From contig NZ_CP029352.1 in the NCBI RefSeq assembly GCF_003130795.1, positions 547,001 to 611,000 of the forward strand: 64,000 bases of DNA. The letters are read 5' to 3'. The position numbers and the translations under genes were made by a program. Below, one piece after another: positions 40,343 through 49,620 of this stretch (its first letter is position 1; the number at the start of each line of letters is the position of its first letter). This stretch comes from Azospirillum thermophilum (GTDB lineage: Bacteria > Pseudomonadota > Alphaproteobacteria > Azospirillales > Azospirillaceae). A model generated the notes under the pieces. The model was not told the origin of the DNA. It saw nothing but the letters and a program-made list of their open reading frames with translations, and ran no database searches.

Positions 40343-41173
40343 ATGCGGAAAACGGGTAGCCGCCGGGCGGCGAAGCGGGCAGCGCCGGCCCCGGTTCTGG
40401 CTTTGGCTCTGGCCTTGGGGGCGGCGCCGGCCTCCGCCCGGACGGTGACGATCCTGGCGCCGGAGCTGCCGCCGATGATGACCGCCGAGGGCAAGGGGCA
40501 CGAGGCCGCCATCATCGGCGAGACGCTGGAGGCCTGCGGCCATACGGCCAGTTTCCGCGTCGTGCCGTTCGGCCGGCACTGGATCGACTTCCGGGACGGT
40601 GCCCAGGCCGGCGCCGCCGCGGATGCGGTGACCACCGTTCCGACGGGCATGGAGCTGCCGGGTGCCCGCTCCGTCCCTTACATCCGCTATCAGAACGGCG
40701 CCTCGGTCCTGAAGCGGAGCAGGCTGTCGGTCGCCTCGCTGGCCGATCTCGCCGGCAAGCGCGTGGTGACCTTCGCCGGGGCGCTGGACGTGCTGCCGGG
40801 ACTGCGGGAGGCGGTGCCGGGCTTCGCCGATTTCCGCGAGCGCTCGGACCAGCTCGTCCACTCCAACCTGCTGTTCGCCGGCCGGGTGGATGCGGTGCTG
40901 GCCGACGGCCTGATCTTCGCGGAGCACAACCGCCTGCTCCTGGCCAAGGCGGAGATGGGCGGGACGCTGCCCTTCGACCCCCGGCAGGAGGTGGTCTTCG
41001 CCGCCATCTTCCCGCCGACGCCCTACACGATGATGTTCCGCGACGCCGCGCTGCGTGACGCCTTCGACCGTTGCTTCTCGGACCTGGAGAAGAAGGGCAG
41101 GATCGATGAGATCAACCGCGCGGCCGTCGAGCCTTACCGGGCGACCGTTCGCAACCAGTACTTGCGGTATTGA
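40343..41173 (+). CDS. Periplasmic amino-acid-type solute-binding protein (SBP_bac_3-like)
   Basis: 276-aa secreted protein with a signal peptide (residues 1-32, cleavage near APASA-RT). The mature part has the type II binding-protein order: TVTILAPELPPMMTAEGKGH, GHEAAIIGETLEACGHTASF, LADLAGKRVVTFAGALDVLP and VDAVLADGLIFAEHNRLLL. No transporter genes are next to it, so it may be a sensor partner or an orphan. It lies between the Sia module and a response regulator gene. The start ATG at 40343 follows GAGGGGGG. Confidence 0.8.
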   Translation: MRKTGSRRAAKRAAPAPVLALALALGAAPASARTVTILAPELPPMMTAEGKGHEAAIIGETLEACGHTASFRVVPFGRHWIDFRDGAQAGAAADAVTTVPTGMELPGARSVPYIRYQNGASVLKRSRLSVASLADLAGKRVVTFAGALDVLPGLREAVPGFADFRERSDQLVHSNLLFAGRVDAVLADGLIFAEHNRLLLAKAEMGGTLPFDPRQEVVFAAIFPPTPYTMMFRDAALRDAFDRCFSDLEKKGRIDEINRAAVEPYRATVRNQYLRY

Positions 41174-41626
41174 TTTGCGATCACTTCCATTTTGACTGAT
41201 CGTTGAAACGAATAGTTGGCTATCCCGTGCGATGGCGATAACATCGGACGAAACGGGGCCGTATCGAGGGTAATGCTACTGTGGCGCGCATCGTCGTCGT
41301 TGAAGATGAAGCCGACCTGCGTGACGATCTGGTCGAGTACCTCGAGCGGTGCGGCTATGAGGTGCGCGGGGCTGCCAGCGGAAGCGAACTGGACGCGGTG
41401 CTCGAGCAGGGCACGGCGGACGTCATCATCCTGGACGTCAACCTGCCGGACGAGGACGGATTCTCGATCGCCCGCCGCATCCGCACCGCCAGCAATGCGG
41501 CGATCATCATGCTGACCGCGCGGTCGAGCCTGATCGACCGGGTGATCGGGCTGGAGCTTGGGGCCGACGTCTATCTCGTGAAGCCCGTCAACTTCCGCGA
41601 GGTGGAGGCGCAGATCAAGGCGCTGC

Positions 41627-41634
41627 TCCGGCGC
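41627..41634. repeat. IS target-site duplication, left copy
   Basis: TCCGGCGC, immediately before the left terminal repeat. It belongs to the receiver gene (codons for Leu-Arg-Arg). Confidence 0.93.
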
Positions 41635-42965
41635 CAGGGCTCCGAAGTCGGGTTAACGCTGGTTTACGAACGGCACGGTTTCTGATTCGGTGGGGCCGAA
41701 CCGGATCGGGGGTGCCGTGCCATGAGTTCCATCGCAGCCGAATTTGGTCAGAAATCGCGTCTGAAGGCGCTGCTGGATCATTTTTCGCTGATCGACGATC
41801 CGCGCGATCCGTGGCGGGTGGCCTATCCCTTGCCGGAGATTCTGCTTCTGGCGGTCTGTGGGACGATCGCCGATTGTGAGGATTATGAGGCGATCGCAGC
41901 GTGGGGCGAAGCCCGGCTCGATTTTCTGCGGCGGTTTCAGCCCTACCATCACGGGGTGCCGAGCGGACGCTGGCTGACCGTGTTCATGAACCGGATCAAC
42001 CCGTGCCTGTTCCAGGACTGCTTCACAGCCTGGGTGCGCGAGGCTTGGCCCGACCGCCCCGAGCTTGTCGCCATCGACGGCAAGACCTCGCGGCGCAGCC
42101 ATGACCGCAGCCGCGCTCAAGCCCCTCTCCACTTGGTGTCGGCCTTCGCCACCACCAGCCGTCTGGTGCTCGGGCAGGAAGCCGTCGAAGACAAGGCTGG
42201 CGAACTCGCGGCCATTCCCGTTCTTCTGGAGCGCCTGGCGGCCGACGGCGGCCTCACGGGAGCGATCGTGACCATCGACGCCATCGCCTGCAACGCCACC
42301 ATCGCCCAAGCCATCCGCGACGCCGGGGCCGACTACCTGCTGGCGGTCAAGGCCAACCAGCCGACCCTGCGCGATGAGATCGAAACTTACTTCGCCGAGG
42401 CCCCGGACGTGGCCCTCGAGCACGCCACCGACATCGACAAGGGCCATGGCCGGATCGAGCAGCGCACGGTCACGGTCGCCCGCGAGGTCGATTGGCTGAC
42501 CGGCGAGCGCCGCTTCCCCGGCGAGGTGCGTCTGCCCGCCGTCGCCTCGATCATTCGGGTTGGCAGCAAAGCCGAGTTGAAGGACCGCTGCCGCTTCGAC
42601 ACCCGCTACTACGTTTCTTCCGCCACGCTGAGCGCCCAGGCAGCGGCTGAGGCCATTCGGGGCATTGGGGCATCGAGAACCGGCTGCATTGGGTTCTCGA
42701 CGTCGTCTTCACCGACGACCAGTCCCGCTTGCGCAAGGGACATGGCGCTCAGAACATGGCCGTCGTCCGCCATTTCGCCATCAATCTCGTCCGCAAGGCC
42801 GAGGAACCCGCCCGGCCGCGCTCGGGACTGCGGCGCGCCACCAAAAAACCGGCCAAACCCAAAGCGACAAGCATCAAGCTCCGACGAAAGCTGGCGGGAT
42901 GGGACACCGATTACCTCGACGCCATCCTTGCCGCCAAAATCCGTTAACCTGGATTCGGAGCCCTG
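41635..42965 (+). mobile_element. ISAs1-family insertion sequence, 1331 bp
   Basis: Terminal inverted repeats begin CAGGGCTCCGAA at both ends and continue to a shared GGTTAACG, with 21 of 24 positions matching. The 8-bp target duplication TCCGGCGC flanks it exactly. The single transposase is of the ISAs1/H-repeat type. Ends and duplication are both intact, so the insertion is probably recent. Confidence 0.93.
41722..42947 (+). pseudogene. ISAs1-family transposase, frameshifted near 42661
   Basis: The N-terminal DDE_Tnp_1-associated region (LLDHFSLIDDPRDPWRVAYP) and catalytic segments (VAIDGKTSRRSHDRSR, IVTIDAIACNATIAQAIRDA, GADYLLAVKANQPTLR) read in one frame to ATLSAQAAAEAIRG. The C-terminal part (ENRLHWVLDVVF, RLRKGHGAQNMAVVRHFAIN) follows one frame back. 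One extra base in CGGGGCATTGGGG restores a 408-aa transposase ending at TAA 42945-42947. If real, the copy is inactive and can only move when helped by another copy. It may instead be a sequencing error. Confidence 0.88.
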
Positions 42966-42973
42966 TCCGGCGC
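42966..42973. repeat. IS target-site duplication, right copy
   Basis: TCCGGCGC, immediately after the right terminal repeat. The reading frame of the regulator resumes at 42974. Confidence 0.93.
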
Positions 42974-43449
42974 ATCCAGAAGCCCGCCGCCGGTGCGGCC
43001 TCGCCGCAGCCTTTCCCCCAGGCGCCCTCCGCGCCGCTGCCCGAGAGCCGGCACGAGAGCCGGTCCGACACCCGGAAGACCTGGCTGTTCGACGACACGG
43101 AGTGGCGCATCCAGCCGCCGGCCGGCCCGGCGGTCTCGCTGACGGCCGCGGAGTACAAGTTCCTCTCCTTACTGGTGGTCGCGCCGGGAGAGCCGGTGAG
43201 CCGCCAGGACATCTCGCTGGCCCTGACCGGGCGCGACTGGGATCCCTACAGCCGCTCGATCGATTCGCTGGTGCGGCGCCTGCGCATGAAGGTGGAGGAG
43301 CGCGCCGGCGCCCCGCTGCCGGTGCAGGCGGTCCACGGGGTCGGCTATGCCTTCGTCGGCGCGGTCCAGCGCAGCGGCCAGGAGGGACCGGCCGCCTGAG
43401 CCCCGGATTCCCCGGCGCCGGTATCCTTGGGTGTAGGTTTCTTTGGACG

Positions 43450-44043
43450 TCAGGCTTCGGGGCTGCGCGGTTCCGGCACCAGGACCGTGCCGCAGATGGC
43501 GTGGGCCGTCGCGATCCCCTGCTGCACCGCCGTCTGGGCGATCAGCCCCTGGCCGAAGGCGAAGGAATAGAACAGGAAGGCGCGGGCCGACGCCTCCTGC
43601 TGCGGCAGTCCCAGCGCGATGAACAGGTCGGCGACGCAGCGCAGGCGCTCCTGGTCGACCTCCGCCACCACCGCGGCCGCCTCGGGCGCCCGCCGCGCCC
43701 AGTCGCGCACCGCCAGCTCGATGGCGAGGCCGCGCGGGTTGGCGCCATTGTAGAGCGCCAGCAGGTCGTGCAGCCGCTGCGCCGGCTCGTGGCCGTCCAG
43801 CCGGGTCTGTTCCTTGATCGCCGCGATGCGGCCCTGCTTCCACTGGTCGAGCAGGGCGGCCATCAGGTCGGTCCGGTCGCGGAAGTGCCAATAGAAGCTG
43901 CCCTTGGTGACCTTCAGCTTCTTCGCCAGCAGCTCGACCCGCACCTGGTCGACCCCGCCTTCGGCAAGAGCCGAGAAGGCGGCGGTCAGCCAGGACTCGC
44001 GGTTCATCGTCTTTGCTTCCATCACCGGATCCCGAACGGCCAT
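43450..44043 (-). CDS. TetR/AcrR-family transcriptional regulator
   Basis: 197-aa regulator with an N-terminal HTH (VDQVRVELLAKKLKVTKGSF, then YWHFRDRTDLMAALLDQW) and a helical ligand domain. It is transcribed toward the split regulator gene, downstream of the malonyl-CoA synthetase gene with a 114-bp gap. It may control acyl-CoA metabolism genes next door, but no operator was identified. An internal ATG at 44022 is a second possible start. Confidence 0.85.
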   Translation of the reverse strand: MAVRDPVMEAKTMNRESWLTAAFSALAEGGVDQVRVELLAKKLKVTKGSFYWHFRDRTDLMAALLDQWKQGRIAAIKEQTRLDGHEPAQRLHDLLALYNGANPRGLAIELAVRDWARRAPEAAAVVAEVDQERLRCVADLFIALGLPQQEASARAFLFYSFAFGQGLIAQTAVQQGIATAHAICGTVLVPEPRSPEA

Positions 44044-44157
44044 ACGCCCGCGTATCGAAACGCGTTCGGCGATTTATAAACGATCGGATCGGTTTTGGGC
44101 AGGATTGTTGCCGGTCCGACCGTTCGCAGGCTCGTCTTTCCGGGGCCGTCCGGCCGG

Positions 44158-45702
44158 TCAGCCGGTGAAGAGGGCCTTGTGCTGGTCGCGCAACAGGTTC
44201 TTCTGCACCTTGCCCATCGCGTTGCGCGGCAGCTCGTCCATGAAGAAGACGCGCTTGGGCACCTTGAAGTTGGCGAGCTGCGCCTTGCAGGTGGCGATCA
44301 CCGCCGCCTCGTCCGGGCTGGTCAGGCCGGGGCGGCGCAGGACGACGGCGGTCACCGCCTCGCCGAAATCCGGGTGCGGCACGCCGACCACCGCCGACTC
44401 GACCACGCCGTCGATGGCGTCGATCACCGTCTCGACCTCCTTGGGGTAGACGTTGAAGCCGCCGGAGATGATCAGGTCCTTGGCCCGGCCGACGATGTGG
44501 ACATAGCCGCGCCCGTCGATCCTGCCGACGTCGCCGGTGATGAAGAAGCCGTCGTGCCTGATCTCCTGCTTCGTCTTCTCGGGCATCCGCCAGTAGCCGG
44601 AGAAGACGTTCGGCCCCTTCACCTCGATGATGCCGATCTCGTCGGTGCCGAGGGTCCCGCCCGTCTCCGGATCGACGATGCGCAGCTCCACCTCGGGCAG
44701 CGGGAAGCCGACCGTGCCGGGGATGCGGTCGCCGTCCAGCGGGTTGCTGGTCAGCATGCCCGTCTCCGTCATGCCGTAGCGCTCCAGGATGGCGTGGCCG
44801 GTGCGGGCGGAGAATTCCTTGTGCGTGTCGGCCAGCAGCGGCGCCGAGCCGGAGATGAACAGGCGCATGTGCGACGTCGCCTCGCAGGTCAGGCCGGGAT
44901 GGGCGAGCAGGCGGGTGTAGAAGGTCGGCACGCCCATCATCACCGTCGCCTTCGGCAGCAGCCCCATCACCTGGTCCGCGTCGAACTTCGGCAGGAAGAT
45001 CATCGAGCTGCCGTTCAGCAGCACGCAGTTGGTCGCGACGAACAGGCCATGGGTGTGGAAGATCGGCAGGGCATGCAGCAGCACGTCGTCGGGCTGGAAG
45101 CCCCAGATCCGGTGCAGCGTCAGCGCGTTGGAGGCGAGGTTGCGATGGCTCATCATCGCCCCCTTCGACCGGCCGGTGGTGCCGGAGGTGTAGAGGATGG
45201 CCGCCAGATCGTCGGGCGCCGCCGGCACGGTGTCGAAGGCGCCGTCGCGGTCCGCCGCCTGCGCGGGCAGGGTGCCGTCGCCCCGGGTGCCGAGCGTCAG
45301 CAGATGGGCGACCTTCGCACCGTCCGCGACCCCGCGCAGATCGTCCGCCGTCTCCGGACGGCAGATGAAGACGTGCGGCTCGGCGTCGGTCAGGAAATAC
45401 TCGACCTCCGCCCGGGTGTAGGCGGGATTCAGGGGCAGGTAGACGCCGCCAGCCCGCACGGTGGCGAGATAGAGGACGATGTTCTCGGCGGACTTCTCCA
45501 CCTGCACGGCGACCCGGTCGCCCTTCTTCAGGCCGAGGTCGGCCAGCAGCCGGGCGTAGCGCCCGACCATGCTGTCCAGCTCGCCGTAGGTGACGGTGCG
45601 GCCGTCGTCGGTGACGATGAAGGGGCGGGACCGGTCGGCCGGAAAGCGCGAGCGGAGCAGGTCGTAGAGGTTGTCGCTCGCGGGAGCGGTGGCGTCGGCC
45701 AT
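44158..45702 (-). CDS. matB: Malonyl-CoA synthetase (MatB-like)
   Basis: 514-aa AMP-forming acyl-CoA synthetase that activates malonate (and in some homologues methylmalonate) to the CoA ester. The P-loop is ILYTSGTTGRSKGAMMSHRN (near residue 165). MatB-typical segments include LHALPIFHTHGLFVATNCVL and LERYGMTETGMLTSNPLDG. The hinge GRAKDLIISGGFNVYPKEVE and catalytic lysine in LPRNAMGKVQKN are intact. I chose ATG 45702 with GGGGG upstream. The frame is open a further 18 codons. It lies downstream of a GntR regulator on the same strand with a 93-bp gap, but without a malonyl-CoA decarboxylase gene nearby. Confidence 0.87.
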   Translation of the reverse strand: MADATAPASDNLYDLLRSRFPADRSRPFIVTDDGRTVTYGELDSMVGRYARLLADLGLKKGDRVAVQVEKSAENIVLYLATVRAGGVYLPLNPAYTRAEVEYFLTDAEPHVFICRPETADDLRGVADGAKVAHLLTLGTRGDGTLPAQAADRDGAFDTVPAAPDDLAAILYTSGTTGRSKGAMMSHRNLASNALTLHRIWGFQPDDVLLHALPIFHTHGLFVATNCVLLNGSSMIFLPKFDADQVMGLLPKATVMMGVPTFYTRLLAHPGLTCEATSHMRLFISGSAPLLADTHKEFSARTGHAILERYGMTETGMLTSNPLDGDRIPGTVGFPLPEVELRIVDPETGGTLGTDEIGIIEVKGPNVFSGYWRMPEKTKQEIRHDGFFITGDVGRIDGRGYVHIVGRAKDLIISGGFNVYPKEVETVIDAIDGVVESAVVGVPHPDFGEAVTAVVLRRPGLTSPDEAAVIATCKAQLANFKVPKRVFFMDELPRNAMGKVQKNLLRDQHKALFTG

Positions 45703-45795
45703 GGTTGCGAATCCCCCTGGGAAGTATTTTGCTTGTTGCATTGGCGGATACCACAAGGCCGGGTCCCGCCGCCACGGTTTTGTATCCGCTGGAGC

Positions 45796-46482
45796 CTATT
45801 CCTGTATACGGTCGCCGCCCATGATCGACACGAACTCCGTGAAGATGTCGATCTGGATGGTGACGTGACGGCGCATCGCCTGATAGGCGCGCTCCGGATC
45901 GCCGGCCAGCACCGCCTCCACCACGGCGTCATGCTCGACGAAGCTGTCGTCGACGCGGGCGGGGTGGTTCAACTGGTACCGCCGGTAGGGGGCGAGGCGG
46001 ACGAACAGGCTGCGCGCGATCTCCTGCAGCGGCTCGTTGTGGCTGCCGGCCTGCAGCGCCTCGTGGAAGGCGCGGTTCAGGGCATAGTAGGCGTCGAGGT
46101 CGCGGGCCCGCATGTGGGCCTTCGACTCCTCGTGGATGCGCTTCAGCGCCTGCTTCTCCTCCTCCGACATGCGGCGGGCGGCGTAGCGGCAGCACAGCCC
46201 CTCGATCTCCGACATCACCTCGAACATCTGCACCATGCGGTGCAGCTTCAGCGGCGCGACCACCGCGCCGTGGCGCGGCTGCTTCTCCACCAGCCCGGCA
46301 TGGACGAGCTGCAGGATCGCCTCGCGGATCGGCGTGCGGGAGATGTTGAAGCGCTGCGCCAGACTCTCCTCGTCCAGGCGGCTGCCGGGGCGCAGGCGGC
46401 CGAGGAAGATGTCCTCCTCGATGGCGAGCCGAACCTCGTCGGCACGGGTGGCGCCCTTCCTGTCGGGCTGGTGGTCCGGCAT
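45796..46482 (-). CDS. GntR-family (FadR/FCD subgroup) regulator
   Basis: 228-aa repressor-type protein with a winged helix ([40 protein letters not shown]) and an FCD ligand domain with metal-binding type histidines ([33 protein letters not shown]). It is divergent from the acyl-CoA dehydrogenase and co-directional with matB. It could act as a MatR-like malonate regulator or as a regulator of branched-chain acyl-CoA oxidation. A palindrome at 46565-46578 between it and the dehydrogenase gene is its most likely site. Confidence 0.88.
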   Translation of the reverse strand: MPDHQPDRKGATRADEVRLAIEEDIFLGRLRPGSRLDEESLAQRFNISRTPIREAILQLVHAGLVEKQPRHGAVVAPLKLHRMVQMFEVMSEIEGLCCRYAARRMSEEEKQALKRIHEESKAHMRARDLDAYYALNRAFHEALQAGSHNEPLQEIARSLFVRLAPYRRYQLNHPARVDDSFVEHDAVVEAVLAGDPERAYQAMRRHVTIQIDIFTEFVSIMGGDRIQE

Positions 46483-46564
46483 CAGCACTCTTGTCTTTCC
46501 CTTCCTCGATCCCTGTCCGATCCCGTCGGACCATCTGGTGCGGCCACGTTCGGGACACAACTCG

Positions 46565-46578
46565 ATACGGTTCCGTAT
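46565..46578. promoter_or_regulatory. Palindromic operator candidate ATACGG-TT-CCGTAT
   Basis: A 6-bp perfect inverted repeat with 2-bp spacer, 99 bp upstream of the acyl-CoA dehydrogenase ATG and 83 bp upstream of the GntR start. A nearly identical 14-mer (ATACGGTACCGTAC) lies upstream of the isovaleryl-CoA dehydrogenase gene at 61828-61841. Confidence 0.6.
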
Positions 46579-46676
46579 ACAAAGATTGGACAGGCAGTAT
46601 GCGTTGTGCTAGGCCTGAACGCCAAGAAAGAACGCGGGGGCGCGCTCGCGACGCCCCGAGCCCTGGGGAGAAAACC

Positions 46677-47816
46677 ATGGATTTCACGCTGTCCGAGGAT
46701 CGGCAGGCCTTCCGCGACGCCGCGCGCGACTTCGCCGTGAACGAGATGGCGCCGCAGGCGGCCCGCTGGGACGAGGAGTCGGTCTTCCCGGTGGAGACGC
46801 TGCGCCAGGCGGCGGCCCTGGGCTTCGCCGGCATCTATGTGCGCGAGGACGTCGGCGGGTCGGGGCTCGGCCGCCTCGACGCCGCGGTGATCTTCGAGGA
46901 ACTGGCCGCCGCCTGCCCGTCCACCGCCGCCTACATCTCCATCCACAACATGGCGTCGTGGATGATCGACCGGTTCGGCAGCGACGAGCAGCGCCGCCGC
47001 TGGCTGCCCGACCTGACCGGCATGACCCGCTTCGCCAGCTATTGCCTGACCGAGCCGGGGGCGGGATCCGACGCGGCCTCGCTGCGCACCCGGGCGGAGC
47101 GCGACGGCGACCATTACGTGCTGAACGGCTCCAAGGCTTTCATCTCCGGCGGCGGCACCTCGGACGTCTATGTCTGCATGGTGCGCACCGGCGAGGCGGG
47201 GCCAAAGGGCATCTCCTGCCTCGTGGTGGAAAAGGACACGCCCGGCCTGTCCTTCGGCAAGCAGGAGCACAAGCTCGGCTGGAAGAGCCAGCCGACCGCC
47301 GCGGTGATCTTCGAGAACTGCCGCGTCCCGGTGGCCAACCGCATCGGCGCCGAGGGCGAGGGCTTCTCCATCGCCATGAAGGGGCTGGACGGCGGGCGTC
47401 TGAACATTGCCGCCTGCTCGGTCGGCGGCGCCCGCTTCTGTCTGGAGCAGGCGATCGCCTACACGGCCGAGCGCAAGCAGTTCGGCAAGCCGCTGAACGC
47501 CTTCCAGGCCCTGCAGTTCAAGCTGGCCGACATGGCGACGGAGCTGGAGGCGGCACGGCTGATGCTGCACCGCGCGGCGGTCAGCCTGGACAACGGCTCG
47601 CCCGATGCCACGATGCACTGCGCGATGGCCAAGCGCTTCGCCACCGACGTCGGCTTCCAGGTGGTGAACGAGGCGCTGCAGCTCCACGGCGGCTACGGCT
47701 ACATCAGGGAATATCCGATCGAGCGGATTTTCCGCGACCTGCGGGTGCACCAGATCCTGGAGGGCACCAACGAGATCATGCGCGTCATCATCGCGCGCAA
47801 GCTGACCGGCGGTTGA
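46677..47816 (+). CDS. Acyl-CoA dehydrogenase, isobutyryl-CoA dehydrogenase-like
   Basis: 379-aa FAD enzyme. Standard acyl-CoA dehydrogenase motifs are present: [60 protein letters not shown] and [17 protein letters not shown]. The catalytic glutamate lies in LEGTNEIM. Co-directional placement 61 bp before 3-hydroxyisobutyrate dehydrogenase suggests valine catabolism, isobutyryl-CoA to methacrylyl-CoA. The start ATG at 46677 follows GGGGAGAAAACC. Substrate is inferred from context. Confidence 0.87.
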   Translation: MDFTLSEDRQAFRDAARDFAVNEMAPQAARWDEESVFPVETLRQAAALGFAGIYVREDVGGSGLGRLDAAVIFEELAAACPSTAAYISIHNMASWMIDRFGSDEQRRRWLPDLTGMTRFASYCLTEPGAGSDAASLRTRAERDGDHYVLNGSKAFISGGGTSDVYVCMVRTGEAGPKGISCLVVEKDTPGLSFGKQEHKLGWKSQPTAAVIFENCRVPVANRIGAEGEGFSIAMKGLDGGRLNIAACSVGGARFCLEQAIAYTAERKQFGKPLNAFQALQFKLADMATELEAARLMLHRAAVSLDNGSPDATMHCAMAKRFATDVGFQVVNEALQLHGGYGYIREYPIERIFRDLRVHQILEGTNEIMRVIIARKLTGG

Positions 47817-47877
47817 TCGCGCCGCCCGGTCCCGCTGGCCTGCATACAACGACAAGACCACACAAGGGGGAAACGCC

Positions 47878-48846
47878 ATGGCGACCATCGCCTTCATCGG
47901 ACTCGGCAACATGGGTGGCCCGATGGCCGGCAACCTGCTGAAGGCCGGCCACGCCGTCCGCGGCTTCGACCTGTCGGAGGCCGCCTGCGCCGCCGCGAAG
48001 GAGGCGGGCGCCACCATCGCCGGCAGCCCGGGCGACGCCGCCAAGGGTGCCGAGGTGGTCGTCACCATGCTGCCGAGCGGCGCCCATGTCCGCCAGGTCT
48101 ACACCGGCGAGGGCGGGGTGATCGCCTCCGCCGGTCCCGGCAGCCTGTTCATCGACAGCTCGACCATCGACGTCGCCTCCGCCCGCGCGGTGGCCGAGGC
48201 CGCCACGGCGGCCGGCCACGTCATGGTGGACGCCCCGGTGTCGGGCGGCGTCGGCGGGGCCGCGGCCGGCACCCTGACCTTCATGGTCGGCGGCAGCGAC
48301 GCGGCCTTCCAGCGGGCCGAGCCCTTCCTGCAGGTGATGGGCAAGACCATCGTCCACGCCGGCGCCGCCGGCGCCGGGCAGGCCGCGAAGATCTGCAACA
48401 ACATGATCCTCGGCATCTCGATGATCGCGGTGTCGGAAGCCTTCGCGCTGGCCGAGAAGCTGGGCCTCGACGCGCAGAAGCTGTTCGACATCTCGTCGAA
48501 GTCGTCGGGCCAGTGCTGGTCGCTGACCAGCTATTGCCCGGTTCCCGGCCCGGTGCCGGCCAGCCCGGCCAACCGCGACTACCAGCCGGGCTTCGCCGCC
48601 GCAATGATGCTGAAGGACCTGAAGCTGGCGGTCGAGGCCGGCCAGACCTCCGGCGCCTCGCTGCCGCTGGGGGCCGAGGCGGCGCAGCTCTACTCGCTGT
48701 TCTGCAACGCCGGCAACGGCGGCATGGACTTCTCCGGCATCGTCACCATGCTGCGCGGAAGGTCTGACGCGGATCGGCCGGGGAGGGGGCTCGCGGGTTC
48801 CTCCCCGGTCCGTCATAGGAGCCGCAAAATCGGATCGCGGCTGTAG
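47878..48846 (+). CDS. mmsB: 3-hydroxyisobutyrate dehydrogenase, C-terminus altered by a frameshift
   Basis: NAD-dependent dehydrogenase of valine catabolism that oxidises 3-hydroxyisobutyrate to methylmalonate semialdehyde. Rossmann motif IAFIGLGNMGGPMAGNLLKA (residues 4-23), substrate motif MVDAPVSGGVGGAAAGTL, catalytic lysine in GQAAKICNNMILGISMIA. The family normally ends DFSGIVxxLRGK. Here GDFSG-type sequence is followed by LRGRSDAD and 24 unrelated residues to 48846. Adding one G at 48757-48758 gives LRGKV and a stop at 48765-48767 (about 296 aa), the normal end. The extra tail then overlaps the antisense vapC and is probably not real. Confidence 0.88.
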   Translation: MATIAFIGLGNMGGPMAGNLLKAGHAVRGFDLSEAACAAAKEAGATIAGSPGDAAKGAEVVVTMLPSGAHVRQVYTGEGGVIASAGPGSLFIDSSTIDVASARAVAEAATAAGHVMVDAPVSGGVGGAAAGTLTFMVGGSDAAFQRAEPFLQVMGKTIVHAGAAGAGQAAKICNNMILGISMIAVSEAFALAEKLGLDAQKLFDISSKSSGQCWSLTSYCPVPGPVPASPANRDYQPGFAAAMMLKDLKLAVEAGQTSGASLPLGAEAAQLYSLFCNAGNGGMDFSGIVTMLRGRSDADRPGRGLAGSSPVRHRSRKIGSRL

Positions 48847-49310
48847 TCGTCGTCCCAACTGTCGGGATCGAAGGGATTGACCAGCAAAACGCCGAGGGCG
48901 CGGAAATCGCCGAGGTTCCTGGTAGCGACAGCATAGCCTTTGACCAGGGCGGTTGCGGCGATCACCTTGTCCCCGTCCCGCAAGGACGGGAAGCGGACGG
49001 AGATTTCCGCCCACTTGTCGGCCACGGCGACGTCGATCGGGAGGATCCGGTCGGCGAAGCTGTCCGTCAGTTCCCTGTACCACGCCGTCTTGAACGCCAG
49101 CCTGTCCAGGTTCCGGGCCCTGACCCTGGGATCCTTGTCCCTGGCGGCCGTCTGCTCCAGCAGAGCGAGGCCACGACGCATCTCCGCCACCGTGATGGCG
49201 CTGAGATAGACGAGGCCCGCATAGCGTTGCAGCCACTCCGCGACCGGGGAACTGCCGGCCGTCGGGTTGGACACGATGTTGGTGTCGGCGATGTATCCGG
49301 GAATCGCCAT
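48813..49310 (-). CDS. vapC: PIN-domain ribonuclease toxin (VapC/FitB-like)
   Basis: 165-aa PIN-domain toxin, slightly longer than most VapC proteins. Conserved acidic residues appear in GYIADTNIVSNPTAG (first Asp), AITVAEMRRGLALL (Glu), and SLRDGDKVIAATALVKGYAV followed by ATRNLGDFRALGV (last Asp residues). It would cleave RNA, in known cases tRNA or rRNA, when freed from its antitoxin. It starts 7 bp after the antitoxin stop. Its last 34 bases overlap the apparent frameshifted tail of mmsB on the other strand. Confidence 0.88.
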   Translation of the reverse strand: MAIPGYIADTNIVSNPTAGSSPVAEWLQRYAGLVYLSAITVAEMRRGLALLEQTAARDKDPRVRARNLDRLAFKTAWYRELTDSFADRILPIDVAVADKWAEISVRFPSLRDGDKVIAATALVKGYAVATRNLGDFRALGVLLVNPFDPDSWDDDYSRDPILRLL

Positions 49311-49317
49311 GCCGGCC

Positions 49318-49599
49318 TCAACCGGCGACCCGGTGCTGGTCCGCCCTGTCCTCCCGCTCCTCCCCGCTCTCCAGCTCGGCGGTCATGCCTGCCAGTTCCT
49401 CGGCTGAAAAGGGCGAGGAGGTAAGCAGCCGGGAGAAGTTCGTTTCCGCCTGCCGGACCAGCCTCCGGTAATCGTCGGCCGAGAGCATCACTGCCACCGG
49501 TTCCCTGTGACGCATGATCACCTGGGGCCCCTGTTCCACGGCCGTCGCCACCAGTTGGGTGAATTGCTGCTTGGCATCGGCCGTCTGCCACTGTGCCAT
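49318..49599 (-). CDS. Phd/YefM-family antitoxin
   Basis: 93-aa antitoxin. The N-terminus follows the Phd/YefM pattern (ADAKQQFTQLVATAVEQGPQ, VIMRHREPVAVMLSADDYRR). The C-terminal half, rich in Glu and Arg, would wrap and block the PIN toxin encoded next. The ATG at 49597-49599 has GGAGGTG upstream. A 17-bp palindrome 22 bp upstream is the likely autoregulatory site. Confidence 0.87.
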   Translation of the reverse strand: MAQWQTADAKQQFTQLVATAVEQGPQVIMRHREPVAVMLSADDYRRLVRQAETNFSRLLTSSPFSAEELAGMTAELESGEEREDRADQHRVAG

Positions 49600-49620
49600 G
49601 TCGCACCTCCGCTTTCATTT

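Larger units (their letters stand above)
41281..43399 (+). pseudogene. OmpR-family response regulator split by an IS insertion
   Basis: The N-terminal part (41281-41634, GTG start) encodes a complete receiver: MARIVVVEDEADLRDDLVEY, acceptor in IILDVNLPDEDGF, MLTARSS and YLVKPVN. The C-terminal part (42974-43399) encodes a linker and an OmpR winged helix (LTAAEYKFLSLLVVAPGEPV, SIDSLVRRLRMKVEE, VQAVHGVGYAFVG). Removing 41635-42965 and one copy of the 8-bp target duplication joins both in frame as a 259-aa regulator. As it stands, translation of the first part runs 16 codons into the IS and stops at 41685, giving a 134-aa stand-alone receiver. DNA binding is lost unless the second part is made from an IS-internal start. 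Confidence 0.93.

Noticed and set aside
42665..43399. Independent 244-codon gene with an OmpR C-terminal domain
   Set aside because: Its first third is an out-of-frame reading of the transposase. The rest is the severed 3' part of the response regulator, as shown by the IS ends and target duplication.
43169..45775. Long minus-strand frame overlapping TetR and matB
   Set aside because: Same-strand alternate frame of real genes. The TetR and malonyl-CoA synthetase frames carry all conserved motifs.
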